Source of the DNA: Marinobacterium_D sp050908845
GTDB lineage: Bacteria > Pseudomonadota > Gammaproteobacteria > Pseudomonadales > Balneatricaceae
Direction of reading: 5' to 3'
Length of the DNA: 64,000 nucleotides
NCBI RefSeq assembly: GCF_050908845.1
Contig: NZ_CP194171.1
Coordinates: 3,224,001-3,288,000, forward strand
Shown here one piece after another: positions 39,834 through 49,351 of this stretch. The notes under the pieces are model-generated. The model did no database searches. It had not been told where the DNA came from and worked only from the letters and a program-made list of their open reading frames with translations. Position 1 is the stretch's first letter, and each line of letters begins with the position of its first letter. Position numbers and translations under genes: made by a program.

Positions 39834-41477
39834 CTAGCCCAGCCGCGCGGCCTGTTGCGAGCCACTGCGCTCATCCAGACCCAGTTCATGCAGTGCTTCC
39901 TGCCGCAGAACGCGACGCTGCACCTTACCGATGGAGTTGCGCGGCAGGTCGTGACGAAACTCGACACTGCGCGGTACCTTGTAGGAGGTCAGCCGTTCAC
40001 GGCAGTATTCACGCACGCCGCGGGTGGTCAGGCGCGGGTTTTTGGAGACCACATAGAGCTTGATAAACTCGCCGCACTCTTCATCCGGCAGACCGATAAC
40101 GGCGCACTCTAGTATATCGGGATGAGCACTGATCACATTTTCCAGCTCGCTGGGATACACCTTGAAGCCGGAGACGATAATCATATCCTTGCGCCGATCG
40201 ATGATGCGGATCTGGCCTCCATCGTCGAGCTGGCCGATATCCCCGGTGGCCAGCCAGCCATCCGCCAGCATCTGACCCTCACCACCGTCCTGCCGATTCC
40301 AGTAGCCTTTCATCAGCTGCGGCCCGCGCACCTGTATCTCGCCGGTTTCTCCACTGGGCAGCAGTTCACCCGCTTCGTCGACGATACGCACGTCGGTACC
40401 CGCCAGCGGCGTACCGGCACTGCCGGTCTTTTCCTCGCCGGGTTTCGCCACACTGACCACCGGCGAACACTCGGTCAAACCATAGCCTTCGGTAATGGCA
40501 CAGCCGGTCACTTCGCGCCAATGACGCGCTGCCGACTCGGTGAGCGCCATGCCTCCGGAGATGGTCAGCTGCAGTGAGCTGAAGTCGAGCTGGTTGAAAT
40601 CGGCGTTGCGACAGAGCGCAATAAACAGCGGGTTGATGCCGGCAAAACAGCTTGGCCGGACCCTGTCGAACGCCTTCGCCAGGCGTTTGCCATCCTGGGG
40701 GTCGGGAATCAGTTCGACATAGCTGCCCTGGGAATACATCAGCAGAGTCAGCATAAACGCATAAATATGGTACACCGGCAGCGGCTGGAGCAGCTTCATC
40801 TCCGGGGATAACCGGGCATCCTGCAGACGCTGCTTCAGCTGCTCCACATTGGCCATCAGCGATTCATGGGTCAGCATCGCCCCCTTGGCCGGCCCGGTGG
40901 TGCCACCGGTATATTGCAGCAGCGCCAGCTCCTGGGGATCGGGCGCACGCCAGTGGGAGCCGGATTCGGCCATCAACACCCGGGAAAACGGGATACTGCC
41001 ACGAACTCTGCGCCGGCTGCGGCGCCGGTAATGCGCGTAGCAGTTCAGCGCCCAGCGGCGCCAGCCCGGGTGCAGGTCGCCGATCTGCGTGGTGATCACA
41101 TAATCAATGGAAGTGCCACCGAGGACACGGGACGCCGGCGCAGAGAGCGGGTCGTAAACCAGCAACGCCCGGGCCCCGCTATCCTGCAGCTGAGATCTCA
41201 GTTCGTCATCGGTATAAAGCGGGTTGGTGTTGACGACTACCAGCCCCGCCCGCAACGCGCCGAACAGCGCGACCGGGTATTGCATGCAGTTGGGCAGCTG
41301 AATCGCGATGCGATCGCCGGGCTTCAGGTCGGTGTGATTCTGGAACCAGGCGGCCACGCGCCTGGACAGCACCTCAACCTCGGTATAGCTGATACTCTGG
41401 CCCAGGTGACCAAAGGCGGGGCGGTCTCCGTGCTGTTGTGCCAGATCGACGACCAGGCGGCCGAGGCTGTCACTCAT
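39834..41477 (-). CDS. Long-chain fatty acid--CoA ligase (AMP-forming)
   Basis: This is a 547-residue adenylate-forming enzyme of the FadD type. Marks are LLQYTGGTTGPAKGAM (ATP P-loop), YGLTECSPVVSV (A5 motif), LATGDIGQLDDGG and IDRRKDMIIVSGFKVYPSE (hinge), and the C-terminal catalytic Lys near RNSIGKVQRRVL. A basic linker near residues 140-165 (YRRRSRRRVRG) resembles the membrane-proximal region of FadD enzymes. It overlaps the upstream amidotransferase gene by 4 bases (ATGA). Its place in a unit with yafJ and hrpA is not informative about substrate. Long-chain specificity is inferred from overall FadD similarity. Confidence 0.9.
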   Translation of the reverse strand: MSDSLGRLVVDLAQQHGDRPAFGHLGQSISYTEVEVLSRRVAAWFQNHTDLKPGDRIAIQLPNCMQYPVALFGALRAGLVVVNTNPLYTDDELRSQLQDSGARALLVYDPLSAPASRVLGGTSIDYVITTQIGDLHPGWRRWALNCYAHYRRRSRRRVRGSIPFSRVLMAESGSHWRAPDPQELALLQYTGGTTGPAKGAMLTHESLMANVEQLKQRLQDARLSPEMKLLQPLPVYHIYAFMLTLLMYSQGSYVELIPDPQDGKRLAKAFDRVRPSCFAGINPLFIALCRNADFNQLDFSSLQLTISGGMALTESAARHWREVTGCAITEGYGLTECSPVVSVAKPGEEKTGSAGTPLAGTDVRIVDEAGELLPSGETGEIQVRGPQLMKGYWNRQDGGEGQMLADGWLATGDIGQLDDGGQIRIIDRRKDMIIVSGFKVYPSELENVISAHPDILECAVIGLPDEECGEFIKLYVVSKNPRLTTRGVREYCRERLTSYKVPRSVEFRHDLPRNSIGKVQRRVLRQEALHELGLDERSGSQQAARLG

Positions 41478-42271
41478 CCGCAGCTCTGCCCACCCAGCCT
41501 GGTCTGAACCTCGCCATCCGCAAAGACCACCAGCTCACCGGTCTTGAGTGCCTGCCACTGCTCATTGTCAGTCAGTGGCTCGGTGGCGATCACGGTAACC
41601 ACATCGTTTGGAGTGGTCTCGGCATAGAAGTCCACCACCATATCGCTATCCTTCAGGCGCGCCTCTCCGAACGGTGCCCGGCGGGTGATCCAGGAAAGCT
41701 TGGTGGTGCAGTAGCAGAACAGTTGGCTCGACTCGCTGAGCAGCAGGTTATAGACCCCAAGGCCGCGCAGCTTTTCGCAACAGCTGTGGATCAGTTCGGC
41801 AAGTTCATTCTCGCGCTCTGGCGGCCCATCCGGATAGCGGCTGCGCACCTGATCCAGCAGCCAGCAAAATGCATACTCGCTGTCGGTGGTACCGACGGGT
41901 TTATAGTAGGTCAGCGGCCAGTCGAAGATCTGCTTGTCCAGCTGTCCGTTGTGAGCATAACACCAGACCCGCCCCCAGAGTTCACGGCTGAACGGATGGG
42001 TGTTGGCGAGACAGACATCGCCCACGTTGGCCTGACGAATATGGCTGATTACTACCTTGCTTTTAATCGGATAGGAGACGAGCAGTTCAGCGATGCGCGA
42101 GTCTGCGCTGGGCTGTGGATCATGAAAGGCTCTAAGCCCCCGTCCTTCATAAAAGGCGATCCCCCAGCCATCCCTATGGGGACCAACGCCGCCTCCGCGA
42201 GGCACGAGCCCGGCAAAACTGAAACAGATATCGGTGGGTACGTTGGCACTCATGCCAAGCAGTTCACACAT
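41474..42271 (-). CDS. Class II glutamine amidotransferase (YafJ family)
   Basis: This is a 265-residue Ntn-type glutaminase domain protein. After removal of the initiator Met the mature N-terminus would be Cys (MCELLGMSANVPTD), the catalytic nucleophile. Other marks are PHRDGWGIAFYEGRG, SHIRQANVG and HPFSRELWGRVWCYAHNGQLD, which form the glutamine pocket. It lacks a fused synthetase domain, so the acceptor of the ammonia is unknown, as for E. coli YafJ. It overlaps fadD by 4 bases. Confidence 0.92.
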   Translation of the reverse strand: MCELLGMSANVPTDICFSFAGLVPRGGGVGPHRDGWGIAFYEGRGLRAFHDPQPSADSRIAELLVSYPIKSKVVISHIRQANVGDVCLANTHPFSRELWGRVWCYAHNGQLDKQIFDWPLTYYKPVGTTDSEYAFCWLLDQVRSRYPDGPPERENELAELIHSCCEKLRGLGVYNLLLSESSQLFCYCTTKLSWITRRAPFGEARLKDSDMVVDFYAETTPNDVVTVIATEPLTDNEQWQALKTGELVVFADGEVQTRLGGQSCG

Positions 42272-42314
42272 GATTGGTGCTCTCCTTACAACCGCACTTC
42301 TTATTATATCCCTG

Positions 42315-42800
42315 TTAATTGCGTGACAGCGTAATACGGTCCGGTAGCGAATCGATCAGATTGTCGTCGGGATCGAAGGATTCATCCAGCAGTTCAACCC
42401 GCTCCGGCTCCACCTTGCGCGCCTCGGACTCCCAGGTGAGCCGGTCCTGACCGGGCAGTCGTCGCTCGCCGATGAACGTGGCTTCCGGGTCTATCGACAG
42501 CGTCGTACAGAAGACATTGGCACAGACCCGGCCTCCGCGTTCAATATGCAGGGAGTCACAGATCAACTCCCCTTCGAGCACGCCGCTCACATTAACGGCA
42601 TGCGCACGGATACGACCGCAGATACGGCCCTGCTTGCCGATGGAGATATCGTCGCTGGAGTCGATACTGCCTTCAAATTCGCCATCCACATGCATCTTGC
42701 CCGATATGCTGGTTTCGCCGTGGAAACGATTACCCTGCGCAATGATCGTTACTGCGGAGCGGTTTGATTTAGCGGATACATTGCGCTTAATGATTCCCAC
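42315..42800 (-). CDS. Bactofilin (polymer-forming cytoskeletal protein)
   Basis: This is a 161-residue bactofilin with the central right-handed beta-helix (about 20-115): TIIAQGNRFHGETSISGKMH, DGEFEGSIDSSDDISIGKQG and so on, with short hydrophobic repeats. A flexible acidic C-terminal tail follows (RVELLDESFDPDDNLIDSLP). It polymerises without nucleotide on the inner membrane and scaffolds cell-wall enzymes. The GTG start is fixed by a strong AGGAGG just upstream, and it lies inside the 3' end of the M23 peptidase gene, giving a 52-bp overlap. Bactofilin with an M23 partner is a recurring cell-shape pair. Confidence 0.94.
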   Translation of the reverse strand: MGIIKRNVSAKSNRSAVTIIAQGNRFHGETSISGKMHVDGEFEGSIDSSDDISIGKQGRICGRIRAHAVNVSGVLEGELICDSLHIERGGRVCANVFCTTLSIDPEATFIGERRLPGQDRLTWESEARKVEPERVELLDESFDPDDNLIDSLPDRITLSRN

Positions 42801-43744
42801 GGAACCTCCTCGACGGCAGTGAATATCGATTCAAAGTTATCCAGACCCCACTTCATAAACGGCTCGGGGTCCAACGCCGTGTAAAGGTGGCGCACTTCGT
42901 AGTGCAGGTGCGGGCCGGTGGAGCGACCGCTGTTGCCGCTGAGTCCGATCTGCTGCCCTTTGTGCACAAACGTCTTGGGTTCGACCAGCACCTTGTTCAG
43001 GTGGGCATAATAGGTTTTAAAACCGAGGTTATGGGTCAGGCGCACCATGTAGCCATAGCCGCTGCCCTTGTTATAACCGGCGAACTCAACCACACCGTCA
43101 GCGGTGGCATAGACCGGCGTACCTATACCGGCCTTGAAGTCGATACCGCGATGCATCACCTTCTTTTTCAGCACCGGATGGTAGCGCATGCCGAAGCGGT
43201 CATTGATGCGCTCACTCTGAATCGGCACGCCGTTGGGAATCCCGTAGAGCATGAACAGCCGCTGTTTGGCCGCTGCTTTCGCCACCTCGGCCCGCCTCAC
43301 CTCGGACGTTCCGGGTTCGGTATTCAGGATCCCCAGCATAGACTCCAGGTTACCCAGCTCGGTTCCCATCACCTGGTTCTTCTGCGCGAGCTGATCACGC
43401 TCATAGGAGATCTGCGAAAGCGCATCACCCAGGGAACTGAGCTCACTGCGATACAGCTGCTGCGTACCCAGCATAAGATCGTACTGGTCAGCCAACTGCT
43501 GGTGGCTGTCTTCCAGGTCGAGAAGGTCGTCCGTGGTTTTAACCAAAAGAAGGTTGGAAACGAAAAAGCTCAATGCAGCCATCAGCAGAAAGCCTGCTAC
43601 CAGATACTTGGCCAGCTGATTGAGCGTGTACTGCCGCGATCCATGCACAGTCGTCAGTGTCACCACTAGCTTGCGTCGCAAAACTAACACCCGCGGAAAG
43701 AGATAAAATCGCGCTAATATAACGTCTAACTGGCTCAATGTCAT
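42749..43744 (-). CDS. M23 (LytM) family peptidoglycan endopeptidase with membrane anchor
   Basis: This protein of about 331 residues has a cytoplasmic N-terminus, one membrane helix (about residues 45-68, KYLVAGFLLMAALSFFVSNLL), a coiled coil (about 75-140) and a C-terminal M23 domain with the zinc motifs HRGIDF and HLHYE. It cuts peptide cross-links and probably associates with the bactofilin encoded just after it, as in other bactofilin-LmdC/Csd systems. Start choice is weak: the ATG at 43744 has no good ribosome site, and a GTG nine codons earlier is an alternative. The long 3' overlap with the bactofilin gene indicates coupled expression. Confidence 0.9.
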   Translation of the reverse strand: MTLSQLDVILARFYLFPRVLVLRRKLVVTLTTVHGSRQYTLNQLAKYLVAGFLLMAALSFFVSNLLLVKTTDDLLDLEDSHQQLADQYDLMLGTQQLYRSELSSLGDALSQISYERDQLAQKNQVMGTELGNLESMLGILNTEPGTSEVRRAEVAKAAAKQRLFMLYGIPNGVPIQSERINDRFGMRYHPVLKKKVMHRGIDFKAGIGTPVYATADGVVEFAGYNKGSGYGYMVRLTHNLGFKTYYAHLNKVLVEPKTFVHKGQQIGLSGNSGRSTGPHLHYEVRHLYTALDPEPFMKWGLDNFESIFTAVEEVPWESLSAMYPLNQTAPQ

Positions 43745-43902
43745 AATGACGTCACTACAAAGTGTAACCACCTGCGGTAAAACATCTGTGAGACGTCAGA
43801 CAAAGCGATTGCCGGCACCTGCAGTTTGCGGAACGCCGACCGATTCCACGCTTCAAAAGTACTGCGTATCTAATCCCGCAAGGGCTTTTACAAGGAAAGA
43901 AT

Positions 43903-46347
43903 ATGCTACCGCTGCCACTTTATTTCTCGGACGAGTTTCGCCTGATGAGCCCGTCCCAGCTGTTGCAGGGCGTGTTTAGCGCGGCGCTGACCGATGACGG
44001 GCAGCTGGCCGATGAACTGCAGGGGCTTGGACTCACGTTTCGAACCGAGTCAGCGACAACCAGGTCCCGGGAGACATTGGCGCCATCGATATTCGCTCCC
44101 CCTGCGCACTCCCCCCGGGTGCATACAACCGTGCAGGCCAATCATCATTTCAACCGCTACCTGCAGGAGATAGAGCGGCTGGCAGAATCGCCAGTAAGAG
44201 ATGCCAGGCCGCACCAGCTGCAAATCGATCCATTGACGCTCTACCCCAACTGCTCACTGCATCCCGATGAAAGCGCCCTCAGCAGCCTGACCATGAAGCT
44301 GGTGGCCCTGGTTCAGATCGCTCAGACCGAAGGGGTCTGCCTGATACTTCAGCAACCGACTGAGCAACAGCTCGAGCTATGGCTGATGATACTCGCGCGA
44401 CTGTTGCAGGAGCCTTCCACGGAAGGCCCCCTGGGCATAGGTCTCAGTGCCACCTCGAAACGTCTGCTGCCGGCTCTTGGCTATCTGGAAAGCCTCGGCA
44501 ACGAGTGCAGCAGACGCGTGCAGGTGCAGATTTTTGAGCGCCCCTTCAATAACGACCAGCGAACCTATGCCAAACAGGAAACACCGATGCTCAGTGACAG
44601 GCGCTCGATCCGGTTGAACCTGGCCGCCGCCTGCGCATTTCTGGAAAGCCGGAATGCCTGCCACCTGATACCGGAACTGGTGATTACCGACCCCTCGCTG
44701 AAAGCCCTGCTGGAGGCGCTCTACCGGGAACAGCGCTGGCCGGTTTCTCTTTGCGAACCACCGCCTGTACCCAAGCCCAGGTCAGACCTTGGATTTAACG
44801 ACCGCCCCTGTTCCCTGCGCGGCATAGACAAGATCGAGAAACGCCTGAAACGGACCATGGAAGGGATCACCCATGAACCACCCGTCGCCGCACCGATCAT
44901 CGATGGCGAAGCACACCCGCTGACCGAGGCGACGACCCGCTATACACCCGCGGCCATCGATACCCCCCTGGGCCAACAGGTCGAGATTACCGAAGCCCAG
45001 GCCAGACAGGCGTTCGAGGTCTGCAGCAGCTGGCATACACCGGGGCAGCGGCTGTCACTTTACCGGGGCCGCATGCAGCTGCAGACATTCGCCGGCATCG
45101 TGCTCGGCAAGCAGTTTGAGCTCGCCACGCTCTGTGCGCGCGAAACCGGCAAGCCGATCAACGACTGTCTGTACGAGATAGAGGATGCGATCGTACTGCT
45201 AGACCAACACCTGCAACTGGCACCTGAGGTACTCAGCGCGCAGGAACTGCACAGTGACAGCACCGGCAGCTGCGAACTTACCCCCCTGCCCCTGGGCACT
45301 CTGCTGGGCATCACCCCCTGGAGCCAGCCGATTCTGCAGTTCGTCGCAATGACCAGCGCAGCACTGCTAACCGGCAACTCCCTGCTAATCAAACCCGCCT
45401 CCCATGCGACCCTGACCGCAGACTGGCTGTTCCGGCAGTTGCTTGCGGCCGGAGTACCAAGGGAACAGTTCGCCCTGGTACCGGGCTCCCTGGGTTCGGT
45501 GGGAGATTCGCTGCTGGAGGACTACCGCCTGGATGCTCTGCTGTTTTGCGGCAGCGCCCTGGCCGCCGCCGAAATACAGCACAAGCTGACGCGGCGAACC
45601 GGCGCCCCGCTGGTACCTCTGCTGACCGACACCGGCGGACGTCACGCCGCCATTCTGGATGCAGACCAGTCGGTGGATGAGCTGCTACCGCGCCTGTTGC
45701 GCGGCGCCTTTTCGCACTCGGGCCAGCATTACGGCTCGCTGCGCATTCTTTACCTTGAAGAAAGGGTGGCGGAAGCGTTCGAGACCGCCCTGGCCCAGGC
45801 GATCCAGCACCTGCGTCTGGGGCATCCGGAAAAACGTGATACCGATATTGGCCCGCTGGTCAGCCGGGAGCAGATGGACAACGCTTACTTCCACCTGGAA
45901 CGTTTTCGCGCCAAAGGACGGTTGATCGCCCAGGGCTCGATCGAGCCCGATCTGGAGGAGGGATATTTCGTCCCGCCTGCACTTTTACGGCTATACACCC
46001 TGGACGAACTGCAGGTCCAGCTGGAAGCGCCGATCCTGCACCTGGTGCGTTTTCAGCGCTCAGAGCTGGCCAGCAAGCTTGACGAGATAAACCGGTCCGG
46101 CTCCGGCATGGCGCTTTCACTGTTCAGTGGCGATGAAGAACTGATCGGACGGGTGCTGACAGGAGCCCGCGTTGGCGAGCTGAATATCAACCCGACAACG
46201 CTCTGCCCCAATAGTATGGAATACCCCGGTGCAGGGCTTGGCCTGTCTGGCACTGGCCGTCGCCCCGGCACTGCGGACTACCTGAAATCGCTGATCCGGT
46301 ATCAGCGGCTGTCCGGCCCCGGACTGCAACAGATCAATCTGGAGTGA
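43903..46347 (+). CDS. PutA-like protein, degenerate proline dehydrogenase and aldehyde dehydrogenase domains
   Basis: This 814-residue protein aligns with PutA in order: a shortened proline-dehydrogenase-like region (about 100-300, IDPLTLYPNCS, GVCLILQQPTEQQLELWLMI) and an aldehyde dehydrogenase domain (about 340-805). Catalytic positions are altered. The PRODH lysine strand (RLVKGAY in PutA) reads QIFERPF, and the RRLLENGAN motif is absent. The ALDH cysteine in SGQRCSALR is Tyr610 (SGQHYGSLR), and the Glu of ETGG is Asp576. It therefore appears to be a double pseudoenzyme and not a proline catabolic enzyme. It lies divergent from the M23 gene and overlaps ppnN by 14 bases tail to tail. The reading frame is intact over its length, suggesting a retained function, unknown. 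Confidence 0.85.
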   Translation: MLPLPLYFSDEFRLMSPSQLLQGVFSAALTDDGQLADELQGLGLTFRTESATTRSRETLAPSIFAPPAHSPRVHTTVQANHHFNRYLQEIERLAESPVRDARPHQLQIDPLTLYPNCSLHPDESALSSLTMKLVALVQIAQTEGVCLILQQPTEQQLELWLMILARLLQEPSTEGPLGIGLSATSKRLLPALGYLESLGNECSRRVQVQIFERPFNNDQRTYAKQETPMLSDRRSIRLNLAAACAFLESRNACHLIPELVITDPSLKALLEALYREQRWPVSLCEPPPVPKPRSDLGFNDRPCSLRGIDKIEKRLKRTMEGITHEPPVAAPIIDGEAHPLTEATTRYTPAAIDTPLGQQVEITEAQARQAFEVCSSWHTPGQRLSLYRGRMQLQTFAGIVLGKQFELATLCARETGKPINDCLYEIEDAIVLLDQHLQLAPEVLSAQELHSDSTGSCELTPLPLGTLLGITPWSQPILQFVAMTSAALLTGNSLLIKPASHATLTADWLFRQLLAAGVPREQFALVPGSLGSVGDSLLEDYRLDALLFCGSALAAAEIQHKLTRRTGAPLVPLLTDTGGRHAAILDADQSVDELLPRLLRGAFSHSGQHYGSLRILYLEERVAEAFETALAQAIQHLRLGHPEKRDTDIGPLVSREQMDNAYFHLERFRAKGRLIAQGSIEPDLEEGYFVPPALLRLYTLDELQVQLEAPILHLVRFQRSELASKLDEINRSGSGMALSLFSGDEELIGRVLTGARVGELNINPTTLCPNSMEYPGAGLGLSGTGRRPGTADYLKSLIRYQRLSGPGLQQINLE

Positions 46348-47728
46348 CCTGATCCAACGGCGCTGCGATCCTGAAGCAGGGCTGGTAATCCTCGAAGTCG
46401 ATCTTCATGCGCCGCTGCTCGATGAACGCCGTTAACAGGCGATCCAGCGAGCGCATGATCGCCGGCTCCCCGTGCAGATCGAACGGGCCGAACTCCTCGA
46501 TGGCGCGAATCCCCGGCTCTTTGACATTGCCGGCAACGATGCCGGACAACGCACAGCGCAGTTGCGACGCCAGCTCGTAATCCGGCTGGTTACGCGACAG
46601 ATTCAACGCCGCCATGTTGTCGTGGGTGGGCTCGAAGGTCTGCTGCAGTGAATGGGGAATATGTAACTGCCAGTTGTAGTGATAGGACTCCCCTACCGCG
46701 CGTCGGTGCGCGGTGACTTCAGTCAGCGCCTGCTTCGCCCTCTCGGCAACAGCATGAGGATCGTTGATGATGATCTCGTACTTGCTGCGTGCGCGCTCAC
46801 CCAGGGTTTCCGCGATAAATTGATCGACCGTTTCGAAATACTCCTCGCTACCGGCGGGACCCGTAAAGATCAGCGGGAACGGAATCTCTGCGTTCTCCTC
46901 ACGCAGTAGGATTCCAAGCATGTAAAGGATCTCCTCGGCAGTACCTGCACCGCCCGGGAAGACGATGATCCCATGCCCCAGGCGGACAAACGCCTCCAGA
47001 CGCTTTTCTATATCAGGCAGGATGATCAGTTCATTGACGATCGGATTGGGCGATTCGGCGGCGATAATGCCGGGTTCTGTAATACCGATGTAGCGCGGGT
47101 CCGCCTTGCGCTGCTTGGCGTGGGCGATGGCAGCGCCCTTCATCGGGCCCTTCATGGCGCCGGGACCACAGCCTGTACAGATCTGCAGCCTTCTCAACCC
47201 CAACTCATAGCCGACCTTCTTGGTGTACTCGTATTCGTCGCGGTTGATGGAGTGGCCACCCCAGCAGACCATCACGTTGGGTTTGACGTGGGGGCGCAGC
47301 GCGTTGGCGTGGCGAAGAATATGGAAAACGAGATTGGTGGTCAGCGGCGAGGGATCCAGGTCGTCACAACAGTCCTTGAACTCATCCTGGACATACAGCA
47401 GGTCACGTACCACGGCGAAAAGGTGTTCACGAATACCCTGGATCAGCTCGCCATCAACAAAGGCGGATGCCGGGGCGTTAACCAGGTCCAGCTGAACACC
47501 ACGGTGTTTCTGGCTGATCTGGATATCGAACTTGCGAAAACGTTCCAGCACCATGCGGGTGCTATCCAGTTCACTGCCACAGTTCAGTACCGCGAGCGCG
47601 CACTGGCGTAACAGACGATAGAGACCTCCCTGGCTTTTATCCTGAAGTTTTGCCACTTCGTACGGAGAAAGCATGTCGAGACTTTCGAGCGGAGTGACAC
47701 TGGCGTTTACAAAAGCTTCGGTCATCAT
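46334..47728 (-). CDS. ppnN: Nucleotide 5'-monophosphate nucleosidase PpnN (YgdH, LOG family)
   Basis: PpnN is a 464-residue enzyme that hydrolyses purine and pyrimidine monophosphates to base and ribose 5-phosphate and is controlled by (p)ppGpp in E. coli. The central LOG domain has CTGCGPGAMKGPMKGAA and the FPGGAGTAEEIL catalytic motif. The N-terminal (DUF4478-type) and C-terminal (DUF3412-type) extensions match YgdH, not short LOG proteins. The ATG pair at 47728 is chosen for the GGGAGG site 6 bases upstream. A longer in-frame extension of 36 codons is not conserved-looking. The stop lies inside the 3' end of the convergent PutA-like gene. Confidence 0.95.
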   Translation of the reverse strand: MMTEAFVNASVTPLESLDMLSPYEVAKLQDKSQGGLYRLLRQCALAVLNCGSELDSTRMVLERFRKFDIQISQKHRGVQLDLVNAPASAFVDGELIQGIREHLFAVVRDLLYVQDEFKDCCDDLDPSPLTTNLVFHILRHANALRPHVKPNVMVCWGGHSINRDEYEYTKKVGYELGLRRLQICTGCGPGAMKGPMKGAAIAHAKQRKADPRYIGITEPGIIAAESPNPIVNELIILPDIEKRLEAFVRLGHGIIVFPGGAGTAEEILYMLGILLREENAEIPFPLIFTGPAGSEEYFETVDQFIAETLGERARSKYEIIINDPHAVAERAKQALTEVTAHRRAVGESYHYNWQLHIPHSLQQTFEPTHDNMAALNLSRNQPDYELASQLRCALSGIVAGNVKEPGIRAIEEFGPFDLHGEPAIMRSLDRLLTAFIEQRRMKIDFEDYQPCFRIAAPLDQVTPD

Positions 47729-47925
47729 GTTCGACCTCCCTGAACAGCTAATGCGGACATCTCCTGGTTTTTCGAAAACCGGACGGTCCCTCCCAATATG
47801 AACCCTTTGGTCAGCTTTGGCTACTAAAACAGGCACTTGCGAAAGCTTTTGGACGAGAACGATTGTAAAGCCAGACGCGTTGAATTAGTTTTGAGGACAG
47901 ATCCCTCCGCAGAAGGAACCGCCCG

Positions 47926-49314
47926 ATGACTGCGTCCAAGCTGTATATCCTCGATACCAACGTTCTCCTGCACGACCCCAAGTGCCTGTACGAATTCAAG
48001 GAACAGGACATCACCATTCCGATGACCGTGCTTGAAGAACTGGACGATATCAAGGACCGCAAGAAGAACGTCGCGGCCGAAGCCCGGCACGCAATCCGCG
48101 CCATAGACGACATCATCAGCACCGCCAAGGATGCCAGCCAGATCACCAAAGGGGTTCAGATAAAACTGGAAGGCAAGGAGCGCGTGACCAAGCTCGGCCG
48201 ACTGTCGATCTTCCCCGATCACGAGCTGACCACCCGCCAGGGATTTCTCCCGGACGAGCGCAACAAGGACAACAAGATCATCAACTGCGCCCTGCACCTG
48301 CAGGCGACGTTCCCGCACCGCCAGGTGATCCTTGTCACCAAAGACATCAACATGCGACTCAAGGCCCTTGGCGCAGGGCTGCAGCGGGTCGAGGACTACC
48401 GTACCGACCAGCTGGTATCCGACATCGAACTGCTGCCGGCGGGTCACCAGCATCTGGAAACACCCTTCTGGGAAGGTGTCGAAGAGGTCGACAGCTACCA
48501 GGAGGATGGTCGCACCTATCATCGTGTGGACCGCAACCTGCTGCCGGACACCTACCCCAACGAATACATCTACGATGACAGCAAGGATTTTGCCGCGCGC
48601 ACGGTCGCTGTCACCGACGACAAGGTCACCCTGCTGGACCTGGGCTACGACCGCCTGATGCAGCAAAGCTGCTGGGGCATCCAGCCGATCAACGTGCAAC
48701 AGGCGTTTGCCATGGATGCACTGCTGGATCCGGAAATAGACCTCAGCATTCTGCTCGGCGCCGCCGGTTCCGGTAAGACTCTCGTCGCTTTGGCCTGCGC
48801 CCTTGAAATGGTGATCGAGGAGAGCCGCTACAACAAGATCATCGTCACCCGCTCGACCCCGCCGGTGGCCGAGGATATCGGCTTCCTGCCCGGTACCGAA
48901 GAGGAGAAGATGACCCCCTGGCTGAGCTCGATAAATGACAACCTGGAGGCGATGCATGAGCATGATGAGCGCCCCCAGAGCAGCGTGAAGTACGCCATCG
49001 AGAAAGCCAATATTCAGTTCAAGTCACTGAACTTCATCCGCGGGCGCAGCATCCAGAATGCCATCGTGCTGATCGATGAATCCCAGAACCTGACGCCACA
49101 GCAGCTGAAGACCATCCTCACCCGCTGCGGCAAAAACACCAAGATGGTGTGCCTGGGTAACCTGGCCCAGATCGACTCGAACTACCTCACCGCGCTGACC
49201 TCCGGTCTGACCTATATCGTTGAGCGCTTCCGCGCCTTCGACGGGTCCGCCAGTATCCACTTCGAAGGCATCTTCCGCTCCCGCCTCGCGGAATACGCCG
49301 AAGAGCAGCTGTAA
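47926..49314 (+). CDS. PIN domain-PhoH family ATPase
   Basis: This is a 462-residue two-domain protein. The N-terminal PIN nuclease-like domain (about 5-150; LYILDTNVLLHDPKCLY with the first acidic residue, VLEELDD, VILVTKDINMRLKA) is fused to a PhoH ATPase domain (about 245-460; Walker A GAAGSGKT near 280, LIDESQNLTPQQLKT as Walker B). PhoH2-type proteins are RNA helicases with RNase activity. AAGGAA precedes the ATG. It is a single-gene unit divergent from ppnN with a hairpin after the stop. The exact RNA target is unknown. Confidence 0.93.
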   Translation: MTASKLYILDTNVLLHDPKCLYEFKEQDITIPMTVLEELDDIKDRKKNVAAEARHAIRAIDDIISTAKDASQITKGVQIKLEGKERVTKLGRLSIFPDHELTTRQGFLPDERNKDNKIINCALHLQATFPHRQVILVTKDINMRLKALGAGLQRVEDYRTDQLVSDIELLPAGHQHLETPFWEGVEEVDSYQEDGRTYHRVDRNLLPDTYPNEYIYDDSKDFAARTVAVTDDKVTLLDLGYDRLMQQSCWGIQPINVQQAFAMDALLDPEIDLSILLGAAGSGKTLVALACALEMVIEESRYNKIIVTRSTPPVAEDIGFLPGTEEEKMTPWLSSINDNLEAMHEHDERPQSSVKYAIEKANIQFKSLNFIRGRSIQNAIVLIDESQNLTPQQLKTILTRCGKNTKMVCLGNLAQIDSNYLTALTSGLTYIVERFRAFDGSASIHFEGIFRSRLAEYAEEQL

Positions 49315-49319
49315 CAGCC

Positions 49320-49351
49320 GGCTGAAACGCCGCAAAAGCGGCGTTTCAGCC
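49320..49351 (+). terminator. Stem-loop after the PIN-PhoH gene
   Basis: A perfect 14-bp stem (49320-49333 with 49338-49351; GCTGAAACGCCGC paired with its complement) with an AAAA loop begins 5 bases after the stop. The following bases are C-rich, so termination may need Rho, but the hairpin is strong. Confidence 0.75.

Noticed and set aside
43903..46347. Functional PutA (proline to glutamate)
   Set aside because: Too short for PutA and lacking the PRODH catalytic motifs, the ALDH Cys and the ALDH Glu.
47824..48963. 379-codon frame on minus
   Set aside because: Antisense to the PIN-PhoH gene, which has clear motifs. No ribosome site or known domain.
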